Origin: Simmondsia chinensis
Taxonomy: Eukaryota > Streptophyta > Magnoliopsida > Caryophyllales > Simmondsiaceae
Direction of reading: 5' to 3'
NCBI GenBank assembly: GCA_018398585.1
Contig: JAGTTD010000013.1
Span: 31,823,131-31,887,130 of the forward strand
Length of the DNA stretch: 64,000 nt
Made by a program: the position numbers and the translations under genes. The notes beneath the pieces are model-generated. The model did no database searches. It was not told the origin of the DNA and saw only the letters and a list, made by a program, of their open reading frames with translations. Shown here piece by piece: positions 1-10,939 of the stretch (positions within the stretch are counted from its first letter, which is position 1; each line of letters begins with the position of its first letter).

Positions 1-420
1 ATGTCCAGACGGCTGCCAAGCAACTCCTATCCCTTCATTTGCCAACCGTGGGGTAGGAATTGTATTCTCTTCCCTAGTTATCAAGTGTTCTGATCCTAGA
101 TTCAGAGAATCTACAGCATCCATCATTCAAACAGGGAGAGATTCAGTCCGTGAGTATTGCCGTGTCACTGTTATGTCATGAATATCTCGATTGATCTACG
201 TCACAAATGAGGCCTGCTCCCTGGCCAATCTAGCCGAAGCCGCTAAAGCAACAACTCTGAATGAATAGTCTGGAATGACCTCAGAATTACCCTCCTTGAT
301 AAGAACCAAATGTGATCCCCCCAACAGACTGAACTTGGACTGTTTGATGAATGTATGTAGTGGAGCAAGTGTCAATAAGAATCCTAGCGACATCAATATG
401 CTTGCTGTTCATTATCAAAC
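1..420. repeat. unidentified retroelement-like fragment
   Basis: Bases 1-60 match, in inverted orientation, about 50 bases at 11,545-11,602, which lie in a LINE-like fragment. The shared core reads GGCAAATGAAGGGAT on the minus strand here and on the plus strand there. The rest of the stretch has short open frames on both strands with no family I recognise. Most likely it is a piece of a dispersed retroelement cut by the window edge. Confidence 0.35.
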
Positions 421-1570
421 TTATATTTCTAATTATTGAAAAAAAAATATATAAAAAATTCCTAATAAAAACTTGTTTAAATTAATTATATTTTAGCTTA
501 AATATTATTTAAATTTATAATATGATATTTAAATTTTGGACGCAATATTTTCTAGTTTAATATAATTAAGAAGAAAAGAAATGTTTTAAATATATTACAA
601 CTAGGCTACTTGTTCATATGGAAAGGCTTTATGTACCAATTTCATCATCAATTACATAGGATGAAAAATTTATATCATCTAAAAAAAAGTCAAATATTTA
701 TCTTGTCATAATATTATGATTTTTTACTATATAATTAATTTGGGGATTTAAATCAGATAGAACGTAAAGGGATCCACGATGTTGCATTTTGTAATTGTTG
801 GAGATTAACTAGATATGAGATGTCGCTAAATATATTAATTGTCTAGCTAGCTGCAAGGAGGCATTGTCAAATTTATAGGTCGAATAAGGAGATAAAAGTT
901 AATTATCGTAAAAGTTAATATTAATTAATTACTTTTTATAAACTAATGATGAATATTTGGTATGATATATTTAGGTTATTACTTATGGGATTTCTATATC
1001 CTTTTTTTTCAAAAAGAGTCTTCCGAAAAGGAATTAAAAAGGAAAAAGAAATAAAAAAGAAAATAGCAAAAGGTTCGAACCTATCCAGACCATGATCAAA
1101 TCTACACAAAAGTTGTAGCTAGCTTTGAAGCATGGCTCGAGACCCAAGGATTTGTGAGTGGCTGTGGAGACCAATATGTCGGGCCCTCCACACATGAATG
1201 ATACAAACGCCAAGGTAGCCAAAAAGCGCTTGTAACTATATGGTAACCCTCAATTTTATGTCGTCGAGGATACATAGCCAACCTAGACTAGAGTTCAATT
1301 CTAGAAGATAAGTGCATTCATAGAGTCCCAAATTGCATTAATAACGGTAAAATAAGTCATGAGCCATGCTTTCATATGGTTGAGCCTTTGAGGAATGGAA
1401 GTTTCCATTAGTGGAGTAGGTCTATAAGATTGTTTGGAGAAGTGAGTGTAATTCCACACCATTTCATAATTGTGGTCCCGATGTTCCATGATGTCCTAAA
1501 AGTAAGAAATAGATGTTTGCACGACTCATTGCTATCAGAGCAAAAAGAGCAAAAAAGATTCTAGTTAGTA
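421..1570. other. intergenic AT-rich DNA, no gene seen
   Basis: The stretch is AT-rich and every open frame is short and lacks recognisable motifs. I see no splice-bounded exon, RNA gene or clear repeat boundary in it. Confidence 0.5.
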
Positions 1571-1586
1571 TTAAGGATCTAAATAC

Positions 1587-1901
1587 AGCAGCCTCCAGTT
1601 TCAGGAAATCCACGGCTCATTGCTATCTAGGATGTCCACATTTACCACCACCTCAGATGGTTGACCCTTCTGCTTGAGCTCAAGATCATTAGCATTTACC
1701 CTCCTATTCAGCTTCGGTGTGGACCATGATCAAAGTTGAGCGCTAACTGGTCTGGCTTTGATCAAGATGCACATTTCGATTTTGGGATTGAAGATATTGT
1801 TTTTTTGTTTTTGACTTTCTTCTTTTCATTCGGAAAACATGATGTATTTTGAGGATTCCTCTTGTTCGTAATTATCAAAAAAGAAAAAATAAAGTATCAA
1901 T
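1587..1901 (+). mobile_element. 5'-truncated LINE 3' tail
   Basis: The segment ends in AATTATCAAAAAAG plus an A-rich tail, the same ending seen in several other tails in this window. It is flanked by an 11-base direct repeat, GATCTAAATAC, at 1,576-1,586 and 1,902-1,912, which fits a target-site duplication. No reverse transcriptase remains. The 3' boundary is slightly uncertain because about 10 bases lie between the A-tract and the repeat. Confidence 0.55.
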
Positions 1902-2465
1902 GATCTAAATACCATGAACTTTTGAGAAGCCATTGTAGGCCTTTGAGAGGGACTACAACTCGACCTTGTCCATGTTGTAAAACTATCTTAGGGGTTAACA
2001 GTTTTGCTCTTTCTTTGTTATTAATTGGATTCTATTGAATCTTGTATCTTCCAGAACATTACCTCATGTACACTACAGAGGAATTTTTCCACTTAATTAT
2101 TAAAAAAACACTGAATATTTCTTCACTATCTGAACTTAATCCATACCCTTAAAGTTTCTACTGGAAACGGTCTTTGATCCTAGAAATGTGCATTTTTGTT
2201 ACTGTATAAAACGTTCCATGAGTCTTTATCAATCAGCTAAAATTTTTGAAAATAATCGGTTAAGTCACACTTAGTTAAGAGTGTTAGTTTTTGAAATATA
2301 AAATTTTAATAAATTTGTAATTAGAAGGAAATTAAAATTTTATTTTTTAAATAATCAAAGGAATCATAAGCTAGAACTATATTCCGATAATAATAAATAT
2401 TGGGAAATTATATAAACAAGTTAGACTTTACAAACGCAAATATACTTAAATAATCTACAATATAA

Positions 2466-2466
<1 letters not shown>

Positions 2467-2501
<35 letters not shown>
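2467..2501. repeat. (TA)n microsatellite
   Basis: An uninterrupted alternating TA run lies about 10 bases downstream of the stop codon of the minus-strand ATL-like gene. Confidence 0.95.
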
Positions 2502-2504
<3 letters not shown>

Positions 2505-2512
2505 CATGGGTA

Positions 2513-4302
2513 TTATGTACTTAAATTAATACTTAAATCCGGTATATCAACCATCTTCTGTCGACAAATAGGGCAAGTAGCTTTTAACCGGAGCCACTTA
2601 TCAACACAATCGGCATGGAAAACGCGCAAGCAGCCTAGCAAGATTTTGAGCCTCTCCTGGGGGCAATACTCTGCCAAACATACAAGGCAGTTCTCGTCTA
2701 CTGTCATCCCAAATTCTCGCTTTCCCACTATTACCACTATGCATGAGTCTAGGGTTAGCTGGTTGAGGCCTGCTGACACCAGTTCTACTTCCATTGCAGA
2801 TTCTGGCCATCGGAGTGCCGATAGGTGCCAGCGAGTGATTCCAATACGAGTTTCTGAATATGAAGATTGTGCTTGATAGTAGGAATAGACAAAGCAAACG
2901 CGAAATATGGCGACTAACGTAATTAGTAGAGTCGGTATGCCAACCCCAAGTCCGATTGCAACACGCCATATGCGGTCTAACTTTTTTTTATCGTTGATTT
3001 TTTCTCCTAAGGAAACAAATAGAAATATATGTTAGAGATTGAAAAATATTTTCAAATACTTTAGTGTTAAATTTATGTATCAAGTTTGTGAATAGTAAAA
3101 TATAATTAACTATAAGTAATATGATATAATTATTTGTTTTGTCAGAAGAAAATTATTAGATTAAGATATTTTATACATTTACAAAAAAAAAATAAGTAAT
3201 AGATTAGGAAACTTGAGACATGTTTGGTATTATTTTTATGACTTTTGGTTATTAAAAACTAAAATCATATTCTCAGAACTTTTTTTTTCTTGTTGTTGGT
3301 TTATTTATTTTCAAATTTTTTTCTAATTAAGTAAAAAATTTAAAAATAAAACAAAAAGTCATCGGTTTTTAATTCCATAAATTAAAATACGAAATAAATA
3401 ATATTACTAAATATTAAATTAAGCTAAGCTACGGCCAAGATTTATTTTTTTGATAAGTAAATAGAGGAGAGTCTCATCAATTTAACAAAAGAATAATCAG
3501 AAATCATCATAAGAACTTTATTATTTCTAACTAAGACCAAGATCAATACCTATTTATATTTTCTTTTCATAAGTAGGATGAAAAAATTCTTATAGGAGAT
3601 ACAATATCATGTATGAAACAAAAAGTCGGGGGCTTGAGCGATCATTTGCACCACGATTGAAACACGCTATAAAAGAGTCAGGTTATCTTTGTCCTAGCCA
3701 CATGGAAGCTCGATCCTTTTCCCTTTCCCTTGTTTTTGTATTTTTCTTTTCGATGCTATGGGTGGGTTGTTTGTCTCTTGTATATCCACTTTGCAATGGT
3801 GCAAAGCGCCGAATTTAATTATCAAAAAAAAAAAAAAGAGTCAAGTCTCGTGACATATAACTTTATAAAATAAACCGCGATAAAATAGATTTTTCTTTCA
3901 CATACATAATTGATGCTCATAAGCAACTATAACTTTTTATTTAACCACACTTTATTTTATTTCTTTCTCTAGCTAGTACTGTGCATAGAAGGCACAGTTA
4001 GGGCAAAAGATCGAATTACCTTGTCCTGGGGAGCCTCGGGTTTCAAGGGTAGCATCATGCCTTTGATCGAGCCTAGTCTGGTTCAAACCGTTGCACTTGA
4101 GCTCAAACCCAGATGGGCTAGGCTGATTAGGATGGCGACCCTTTACGTAGAAAGGGAACTGACTGACCGTTGTATTAGAGTCGGGGCATTTTTTTGATGA
4201 GATGAATGAGGGATTGAGTGTAAAGATTAAGGATAATAAAAGGGTAAAGGTTATGAATTTTGACAAACCCATAAGGGACCAATTTGCGAATGCATTAAGC
4301 AT
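2513..4302 (-). CDS. shortened ATL20/21/22-like RING-H2 gene, possibly a pseudogene
   Basis: Two exons: 4302-4020 and 3006-2513. Exon 1 gives a signal peptide (about residues 1-35) and the start of a GUB_WAK domain containing QFPFYVKG and GFELKCNG. It then jumps to the exon end, so roughly 150 residues seen in the related exon at 24 kb are missing. It ends in phase 1 at CAAG|GTAATT. Exon 2 starts after CCTTAG with the two bases that complete the codon, so the frame stays open for about 258 residues. Exon 2 encodes a membrane span (VAIGLGVGIPTLLITLVAIF) and a C-terminal RING with CLVC and CPIC. The fourth zinc ligand, normally His in CxHxFHxxC, is Arg here (CLRVFHADC). Intact family members are membrane E3 ubiquitin ligases. 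The deletion and lost ligand suggest loss of function, although no stop or frameshift is present. Confidence 0.6.
3215..3435. repeat. MITE-like repeat in the ATL-like intron
   Basis: The repeat starts near ACATGTTTGGTATTATTTTT and has internal inverted AAAACTAAAA/TTTTAGTTTT-type segments. Related sequence occurs in GLT1 introns near 41.4-41.66 kb and 44.8-44.95 kb. Boundaries are approximate. Confidence 0.4.
3681..3833 (+). mobile_element. LINE 3' tail inserted in the ATL-like intron
   Basis: The tail ends in TTAATTATCA followed by a long A-tract. The 10-base repeat AAAAGAGTCA flanks it at 3,671-3,680 and 3,834-3,843. It is oriented opposite to the host gene and lies wholly inside the predicted intron (3,007-4,019). 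Confidence 0.6.
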
Positions 4303-4419
4303 ACATTTAGGACTTAAATTTAAATGTTGGAGATGAATTCAAAAGCCTATTATTATTAGGAGTTAGATTGGGGACAAAATGGTTGAAAATTCTAAAGTAA
4401 AATGGGTTCATCTTATGCT

Positions 4420-4750
4420 ATAGGCTATGTTCGGTAAGCAGCTTTTCATAGTATTTTTTGCAGCATTTAGCGTTTTGATTATTCAAATAGCCGCTAATGC
4501 TGTTTGGTAAAAATTTTATTGTTAGTGGTTTTTATAGAGTTTGGCTTTTGAAAAGCAGCTTTTTAAAAGCTAAACAATTTAACTTTCAACTTTTCAAACG
4601 CTACATAATCAAATTTTTTTTTATCATTGTACCCCTCTTTTTCATTTTAGTTTACCAAACATGTTACCTATCAGCTAATAGCTAACAACAAAATACTAAA
4701 CGCTAATATCTAACAGTTACAGTTATAGACAAATACAGCCGTAGCCACAC
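4420..4750. mobile_element. MITE-like element
   Basis: The left end reads GGCTATGTTCGGTAA. The right end, reverse-complemented, reads GGCTACGGCTGTATTTGTC, giving imperfect terminal inverted repeats. The inside is AT-rich with inverted AGCAGCTTTT/AAAAGCTAAA motifs. No coding capacity is present. Confidence 0.45.
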
Positions 4751-4799
4751 ATGCATATGCAACATGCATTTCCCTTAGCTTTTCTGTAGTTTGACTTTG

Positions 4800-5520
4800 A
4801 CATCTAAAAATTTTTGGGATTTTTTAAGAAATTACCAAAACTTTAGCTGTAATTTAAAAAAATTATCTAAATTTTTTTATTTTTTTAGTATTACTCTTAA
4901 AAGTGTCATATAATCAAAAATTAATGGAACCCTAATAGGATATGCAAAGAGTACAGAAAAGTTACCAAAGTTTAGGATAACTCAAATATATTTTTTATGT
5001 AATATACTTTCGAGTATGAAGAGGTTTTGAAATATTTTTGAAGTATCTAAACAATAAAGTTATCAAAGTTTAGGACATCTCAAAATATTTTTCATATTTA
5101 TTACATTTTTTTTAAGTTTTAAAATATTTTAAATGATTTGATATTTAATATATTTTCAAATATTTTAAATGCTTTGAAATATTTAGCATATTAAATGCTT
5201 AAAATATCTTTTAAATTTATTAAATAATTTTAAATTATATTAATTATTTTTCTAAATATTTAAAGTATCTTTTGAATATTTCAAACTTTTTAGATATTTA
5301 AGATATTTTTATTTAAAAATTAAAATGTTTTTAAATTATTTTAAAAGTAAGTTCCAAATTTTTTAAATATTTTCTTGTTTAAATGCCACATCAGCAAAAA
5401 TAAATGGATGTTAAAAGCATCACATTGAGGTCTAACATTTAAAAATTTTTAAAAGTTTAGTTGTGACACTGAAAATAATATTAGGCAATTTTTTAAAACC
5501 ACACTTAAAGTTTACGGCCT
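4800..5520. repeat. AT-rich MITE-like repeat, family E
   Basis: Both ends carry a motif of the form AAATTACC..AAA, in inverted orientation. The same end recurs at 27,860-28,390 and at the right edge of the window (63,920-64,000). The interior is nearly pure A/T with many TTTAAATAT-like words and encodes nothing. Confidence 0.45.
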
Positions 5521-5880
5521 CCAAAGTTTTGGAATTGTGTTCTTGAACTCCCATTTGTTAATGTCAATAAGTTTTATAATTAAATTTTTTATAGTTATTG
5601 TTTTAATATTATGTCTCCAAGAGAAATTTTATTGTATATGAAGGGGCCCAATTTAAAACGTTTGCTTAAGGTCCCGAATATGTTAGGATTAGCCCTCGAT
5701 CTATACTTACAACATATTTTTCCTAACGATAGAAACCAATACATTGGGAAATAAGTGATGAGCTTTGAACCCAAAACTCTAATTCGGGTAATTGAGAGAC
5801 AAATCACTATCTCATATATACATAAATATGAGCACAATTCTTAGAAGAAAGTGAAATTTCAGAGGACCCTTTTTCTGGGA
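5520..5880. repeat. hAT-MITE-like remnant plus left copy of a flanking direct repeat
   Basis: Bases 5,520-5,700 resemble 22,400-22,620, sharing TTGCTT..GGTCCCGAA..TG and similar words. Bases 5,757-5,830 recur in diverged form at 6,711-6,784, on the other side of the fold-back element at 5.9-6.6 kb. The shared motif is ATTGAGAGACAAATCACTAT versus ATTAAGAGACAAAACACTAT. I see no gene. Confidence 0.4.
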
Positions 5881-5882
5881 TT

Positions 5883-6628
5883 AAAAAAATAATAATAAAA
5901 AAATTCCTCCCCAATTCCGTCCCCCTCCCCCTCTTTCTCCTTCAACTCTTCCTTTTTCTCTCTCATCCCAGCCACCCGCTGCCGCTGCCGCTGCCGCTGA
6001 CAACCTTGGCCTTCTGCTGGCGTTGCAGCGGCCCATCATTTTTATCTCTTCTAATACCCCTTTCTTTCCCCTCCCCCTCTCGCTCCCCCTTGCAGGTGCC
6101 GCTAATCCATCACCACCACTGGTCCGCCGCTGCCCCTTCTTTTGCTCTCTCTTCCAAATCCCCGCGGCTGCTGTCCCTCCTTTTGTCTCTCTTCCAATAC
6201 CCCTTTCTCTCTCCTCCACATCCCTTCACCCCGCCACCTGTCGCCACGCACAGCGGTAGATGACGAGGGTGAAGGGGTGTGGAGGAGAGAGAGAGGAGTT
6301 TTGGAAGAGAGACAAAAAGAGAGGAGAGGAGGTAGGCGGGCGATGGCAAGTGGCAAGGATGAAGGGTTATTGGGGGAAAGGTATTGGAAGAGAAGGGAAA
6401 GGGAAAGGGAGGGGCGGCAACATCAGTGGTGGTTAACGACAAGCAGTGGCCAGTGAAGGCCGCCGGCAAAGGTGGCCGCTGAAGGCGGACAGCGTGGTCG
6501 GCGACGACAGTGGTGGTGGGTGATGGGGTGAGAAAGAGAGAGAAAAAGGAAGGGTTGGGGGAAAGATAGAGAAGGAAGGGGGAGGTGGAGTTAGGAGATT
6601 TTTTTTTCCCCCTCATAAAAAAAGGTGT
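5883..6628. mobile_element. polypyrimidine/polypurine fold-back element
   Basis: The left arm (about 5,890-6,245) is strongly pyrimidine-rich and the right arm (about 6,255-6,625) is purine-rich. The arms are inverted copies: TCTCTTCCAATACCCCTTTC in the left arm has its diverged complement near 6,380-6,400. The outer ends also match in inverted form (AAAAATTCCTCC versus AAAAATCTCCTA). A GCTGCC microsatellite lies at 5,979-6,000. Long open frames here come from the biased composition and are not protein-like. Confidence 0.6.
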
Positions 6629-6794
6629 TAATCTTAGCCGTTTATTTCAATAGACGGCCAAAATTAGCTCTTCTCACCCTCTTATTTTCTCATACAAATT
6701 GTGCCCATAAGAATTAAACCCAAGACCACTAATCTGAGTAATTAAGAGACAAAACACTATCTCACACATACATACATATAAAATCTATTTCCTA

Positions 6795-7232
6795 TTTTTT
6801 TTCGATAGATAGTGGAAAAAACCAAGGATACAAAATCCCGGCATTCCCCGACAGGGGAACCTGACCAGGGACAGAGAAAAGGAAACAGAAAACGCAACAA
6901 AACAAAGAATAGAAAGACAGCAAAAAAAACAGGGGGGACTGCAGGCCCCTCGTACATATATAAGGCATTCGGTATCGTGACTGAGGTCTTCAACCTGGTC
7001 GAGCACTCTAACAGTAGGAATTTCAGATTTCTCTGTTATATCGCCAACTCTTCACACAGTCTAAATTTCTTGCAATTTCATCAGCTGCATAAGGGAATTC
7101 TTCACACCATGCCTTGGTCCAGAAGCCAAGTCTCATTCTAATCAACCAAAAAATTTTATCCTCACACCAGTCTTTATTTTCAAATACTATTTTATTCCTA
7201 GTACTCCATAGTACCCACATCACAATAAAGAA
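6795..7232 (-). mobile_element. 5'-truncated LINE, minus strand
   Basis: The minus-strand frame at 7,223-7,023 contains WVLWSTRNKIVFENKDW, typical of the region just after reverse transcriptase in plant LINE ORF2. The element ends in an A-tract (a T-run on the plus strand, 6,795-6,800). A perfect 16-base duplication, TAAAATCTATTTCCTA, flanks it at 6,779-6,794 and 7,233-7,248. Target-primed insertion with 5' truncation explains all of this. Confidence 0.85.
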
Positions 7233-7249
7233 TAAAATCTATTTCCTAA

Positions 7250-8098
7250 GGCTCCGTTTGTTTCGGGGAAAAACCACATTCCAGGAAGTGGTTTTCCCCT
7301 TTTCCTTTGTTTGGCGTCTCATTAGCTCAAAGAAGTTTTCTAACGGAAAACCTTTTCCCTCAAATGAGGGAAAATAGCTTCCCTTTCAAAATGAGGGAAG
7401 TCGTGATTCTAAGTGGCTCAAAAACCTTCGCGACTATCATCATACAAATCAAGATCGAATCAAAATAAACCAGACTGCACTGTAGACATTTAATGTCACC
7501 ATCGGGCAAGAACTAGAATAAATAATTAAAAGCAACTTGGATATTACTTTGTTATTGTTGCATCAAAACAACTTCAATCAAGTTGAATTGTTATATAATA
7601 TTATAGAAGGAAATTATCTAAGTAATATTTTAGGATTTATTACGTAGGTATTGTGATATTTCGGTAATATACAATGATGTACCCTGATGTTTAAAAATTT
7701 TCTCATGAATTAGGTATCTTTTGCCAAAATTTAGTGTATTTTAAATGAAAACAGCAATCTACATGTATTCTATATCATAATCTAATAATTTTCTTTTGTC
7801 CGAAAATGCTAACATGACACCTTTTTTTTATAATATATAAGTATTTTTTGTTAGACTGTGGACAACCTTTTGATAATATAATATTTATACCACATTAGTT
7901 TTTGGTAAAAATTAGTCGAATTTTAATAAAAATTTACCAGATTTTAAAGCATATATGAAGACATCACAATGGGGAAGTAAGTTTTCCTTTGAAACAAACA
8001 ACGGAAAACCCCACTCGGAAATTATATTTCCTTGAAAAATATTTTTCGAAGAAAAATTAATTCCTAAATTCTACTTTTTGGTCAAAATAAATGGAGCC
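7250..8098. mobile_element. PIF/Harbinger-like MITE, family B
   Basis: The ends GGCTCCGTTTGTTTCGGGG and, reverse-complemented, GGCTCCATTTATTTTGACC form terminal inverted repeats. TAA flanks both ends (7,247-7,249 and 8,099-8,101), the 3-base duplication typical of PIF/Harbinger. Related copies are at 35,866-36,925 and, in fragments, at 39,582-39,815 inside a GLT1 intron. No transposase remains. Confidence 0.65.
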
Positions 8099-8290
8099 TA
8101 AATATTAAAAGTTTTACCTTTTAGCTAGTTTGGTTCATTTAAATGCTTAGGTACAAATTGATTCAAATTTGTGGTGACTAAGGTGACAAATATCCTTACC
8201 GTACGTGGTATGAATGAAAATTATTATGTTAGGTACCCCCTCTAATCTAGCAAATTAAATAAATTAGGAAGGAGAATGAATATCATATTT

Positions 8291-9002
8291 CGGGGTGTAA
8301 ATGATCCGAGCCAGTTTAAGGGGCCTCACAAGCCTGCTCGTTTATCTTATTAAGCTAAGCTCAAGCCCAGTGAAACTCGAGCTCATAGTTGTTACAGTAA
8401 TTCCAGTCCAATAATGGCAATTAGAAGTTTAAGGGAGAAGAGAAGGGAAATTGGGGGAGATAGAAAGAACAGTAAGGGAGAGAGAGATTTGATTAACATT
8501 TTCAATTGTGATCTCATATAAGCCTAATGCCCTCTATTTATAGAATTAGGGAGGGAGATAACTAGCTAATACTAATATTATCGTAATTGCGTAATAAAAG
8601 GAAAAATTATCTATATTATCCTTAATTTAAGGCTATTTATTAAAATACTAGTTAATCACATGTCTAACACGTGATAACTGATTTGTCCTGTATCAGCTCG
8701 CAAGCCTAAATGAGCTTAAGCGAGAGTTTTTAGTATAATATATTTGCTTAAATGTTGCCTAATGAAGTGATGTTGGAGCCTAATTAGTTGAGGCCGAGCT
8801 TAAACGAGCCCAATGAGCCTATATTGAGCTCAAATGAGCTGAAATATTACAAGCCTAATTTGAAACTTACCAAACTTAGATGAGCGGAGCAGAGCCCAAG
8901 CTTTTGACGAGCCAAGCTCGAGCCTGAACTTCAAAAGCTTGGCGAGCATCGAGTCAAGCCCAAGCCAAGGGCTCAGCTCGGTTCTGCTCAAATAGACCCC
9001 TA
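8291..9002. mobile_element. MULE-like MITE rich in GAGCTCG words, family G
   Basis: The ends CGGGGTGTAAAT and, reverse-complemented, TAGGGGTCTATTTGAGC are imperfect inverted repeats. A perfect 9-base duplication, ATCATATTT, lies at 8,282-8,290 and 9,003-9,011. The interior repeats words such as GAGCTCAAGC and CGAGCC. A solo LTR interrupts it at 8,386-8,695. Nine-base duplications fit Mutator-like elements. Confidence 0.7.
8386..8695 (-). mobile_element. solo LTR nested in the MULE-like element
   Basis: On the minus strand it starts TGATACAG and ends near CTGTAACA. A TATA box, TATAAATAG, lies about halfway (plus strand CTATTTATA near 8,536-8,544). The flanks GCTCA and GCTCG could be a 5-base duplication with one change. 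No internal retrotransposon sequence is present. Confidence 0.5.
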
Positions 9003-9011
9003 ATCATATTT

Positions 9012-9689
9012 GACTTTTTCCATACTATTTAATATAACTATTCATAATTCTGGTGGGATTACTGTGTGAAGCATGATTTTATATTGTTAAGGGTGAAATC
9101 TAAAGTGAAGATCGGGCTGGCCTTATTTTGGGCTAAGGTGGAGGCTCGGGATCATTTGGTGATTTAAACTAAGGTGAATAGGGTTTCTTTCACGCACCTT
9201 TATAAACTCTGTTTAGGGTTTGAGAGATAGTGGTGAAATTACAAGAGCTTTTTGTAAAGTTTTCAAGTAATAAAATATCCCTACAACTCCACGATCTATG
9301 TATTATTAAGAAAAAGAATTGTGAACCACGACATGGAGCAATTCCTCGAGTTAATCATTCTAATGGATCTTTCTGGACTACATTTTAAGCTTTGATTGTC
9401 ACTCATCACTCGAACTTTCACATGCTCGAGGAAGTGAATTTTTTTTATCAACAGAACCCAAACTTTAATGATGAGATCAATTCTATTAATTCCCTTCGTA
9501 CCCGAGGGAAATTTTGTTTTAGACTATTTTGCAAAACTAGGACATTTTTTCATAGCCTAACTTTTGACTATGATGCACCACATCAGTTCCTGAGTTCCCT
9601 ATCATGTTGTTTTCTTGTCTTTAGGTTTTTTTTTTTTTTAATCGCTATTTCTTTTGAAGAGCCTCTTCTCTGTTATTTAGGAAAAAGCT
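9012..9689. other. repeat-derived intergenic DNA with LINE remnant
   Basis: Bases 9,170-9,300 contain TTTATAAACTCTG and AGGGTTTGAGAGA, reminiscent of LTR sequence. Near 9,520-9,545 the plus strand reads LDYFAKLGH, resembling the end of the RNase H region of plant LINEs (compare ADYFAKSGL at 21.87 kb). No intact gene is present. Confidence 0.35.
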
Positions 9690-9706
9690 TATCATTCGTA
9701 CCTTAT

Positions 9707-9756
9707 ACAACAATAACAACAGTCCCAGTGCCTCGCGGCTCCTGCAATAAGCAGGG
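9707..9756 (-). mobile_element. severely 5'-truncated SINE with perfect target duplication
   Basis: Only about 50 bases remain, holding the 3' end of the SINE family described at 59.8 kb: minus strand GAGCCGCGAGGCACTGGGAC followed by a TTG-rich tail. The 17-base duplication TATCATTCGTACCTTAT lies at 9,690-9,706 and 9,757-9,773. Confidence 0.75.
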
Positions 9757-9807
9757 TATCATTCGTACCTTATGTTTTCTTTTTATTGTGCTATGCCTCA
9801 AATTTTA

Positions 9808-10146
9808 GGCCTTGTTTGATATACAGAAAGTAAACGCGGGGAACTAGAAATTCATGGGAAGTACGAATCTGGGCTCTTGTTTGGTTGGCGGGAAGTAGGC
9901 AGAATGCAGGAAATGCAAATTGTTAAGCAATTTCTAATTCCTTTAAAACACAGGAAGTAACTTACCTAGCTTCCAGGTAAGTTTTAATTCCTTCGGCTTT
10001 AACTAACCTCTCTAAGGAAGTTCTATTTCCCATCTTAATAACCAAATATTTTTTACCTACTTCCTGTGAAATTGACAAAGGTATTGAATCCCCAGGAAAT
10101 ACAACTTCTCCCAGGATTTCAGTCATGTGGCAACCAAACGAGCGCC
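9808..10146. mobile_element. PIF/Harbinger-like MITE, family A
   Basis: The ends GGCCTTGTTTGATATACAG and, reverse-complemented, GGCGCTCGTTTGGTTGCCAC are inverted. TTA flanks both ends (9,805-9,807 and 10,147-10,149). Other copies lie at 14.75, 21.7, 27.5, 60.9 and 61.4 kb. The interior has CAGGAAGTAACTTACCTA and encodes nothing. Confidence 0.7.
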
Positions 10147-10149
10147 TTA

Positions 10150-10400
10150 GTCGCGATTTTGAAGCGAAACTTTCCCAATATATTTTATTTTAGGGTTTCT
10201 GCCCCTGATGTATACGCTCTTTGCATCCTCCATTTTCGTTCATAGTGAAATATTTCCTTCTTTCACCGGTGGTTTTCCCTCATTTGAGGATTTTTCACAT
10301 AAAGATTATGTTATCGTTTTACTCTCTCTTCTCTTCTCATTTGGTTCAAACCTAGTATTTTAATATCTAAATCGGATTCATTTCTTCAGTATTTTGCTAA
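10150..10400 (+). mobile_element. copia-type LTR fragment
   Basis: The stretch GTGGTTTTCCCTCATTTGAG followed by TTTTTCACATAAA resembles the R/U5 part of Ty1-copia LTRs. It matches the arms at 16.75-17.2 kb and a looser copy near 31.2-31.35 kb. Boundaries are uncertain. Confidence 0.5.
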
Positions 10401-10905
10401 TACTTAATATAGAAACAACCCCCGAACTTTCTTACGAAACACAAGAGACCCCTGCACTCTTAGTTCTATACAATACACACCCTACACTTTACAATTAAAC
10501 AACACGCCCCCAGCATTTTTAATTTTATAAAATAGCCTCATAAACTTTATTATTACACACAACACAGCCTCTACACTATATAATTAAACACACTATATCG
10601 CCTACACTTCCAATTTTAAAAAATAGCCCTTAAACTTTGTTATTACACACAACTTACCTTCAAACTTTGTTACTAAACATAGCTCAAATAACAATAATCC
10701 ACATGCAATCACACCATAAAAGCCACCATATATTCAACATATTCTCAAATGAAGAACCATATATTATACAAACAAATGCACCCAAATCTTCATATTTTAT
10801 ACTTACCACATAAATGTTCAGTAACACGTGTACATATTAAAAAAGCCCAATATTTTGACAATTTACTCAGGCGATGGCTCCAAGCTCTTCCGGTGACGGA
10901 GACGG
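10400..10905. repeat. degenerate tandem repeat, C/A-rich
   Basis: Imperfect repeats carrying AAACTTTGTTATTACACACAA and ACACTATATAATTAAACA occur several times between 10,430 and 10,680. The downstream part to 10,905 has no recognised feature. Confidence 0.45.
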
Positions 10906-10939
10906 AGGTGGAGGTGGTGGTGGTGGTGGTGGTGGTGGT
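10906..10939. repeat. (GGT)n microsatellite
   Basis: A GGT run of about 11 units gives an artificial polyproline frame on the minus strand. Confidence 0.95.

Noticed and set aside
6110..6616. A 168-codon minus-strand frame and several overlapping frames of 80-110 codons
   Set aside because: They arise from the purine/pyrimidine fold-back. The proteins are low-complexity Pro/Ser/Leu or Arg/Gly/Glu and differ in every frame.
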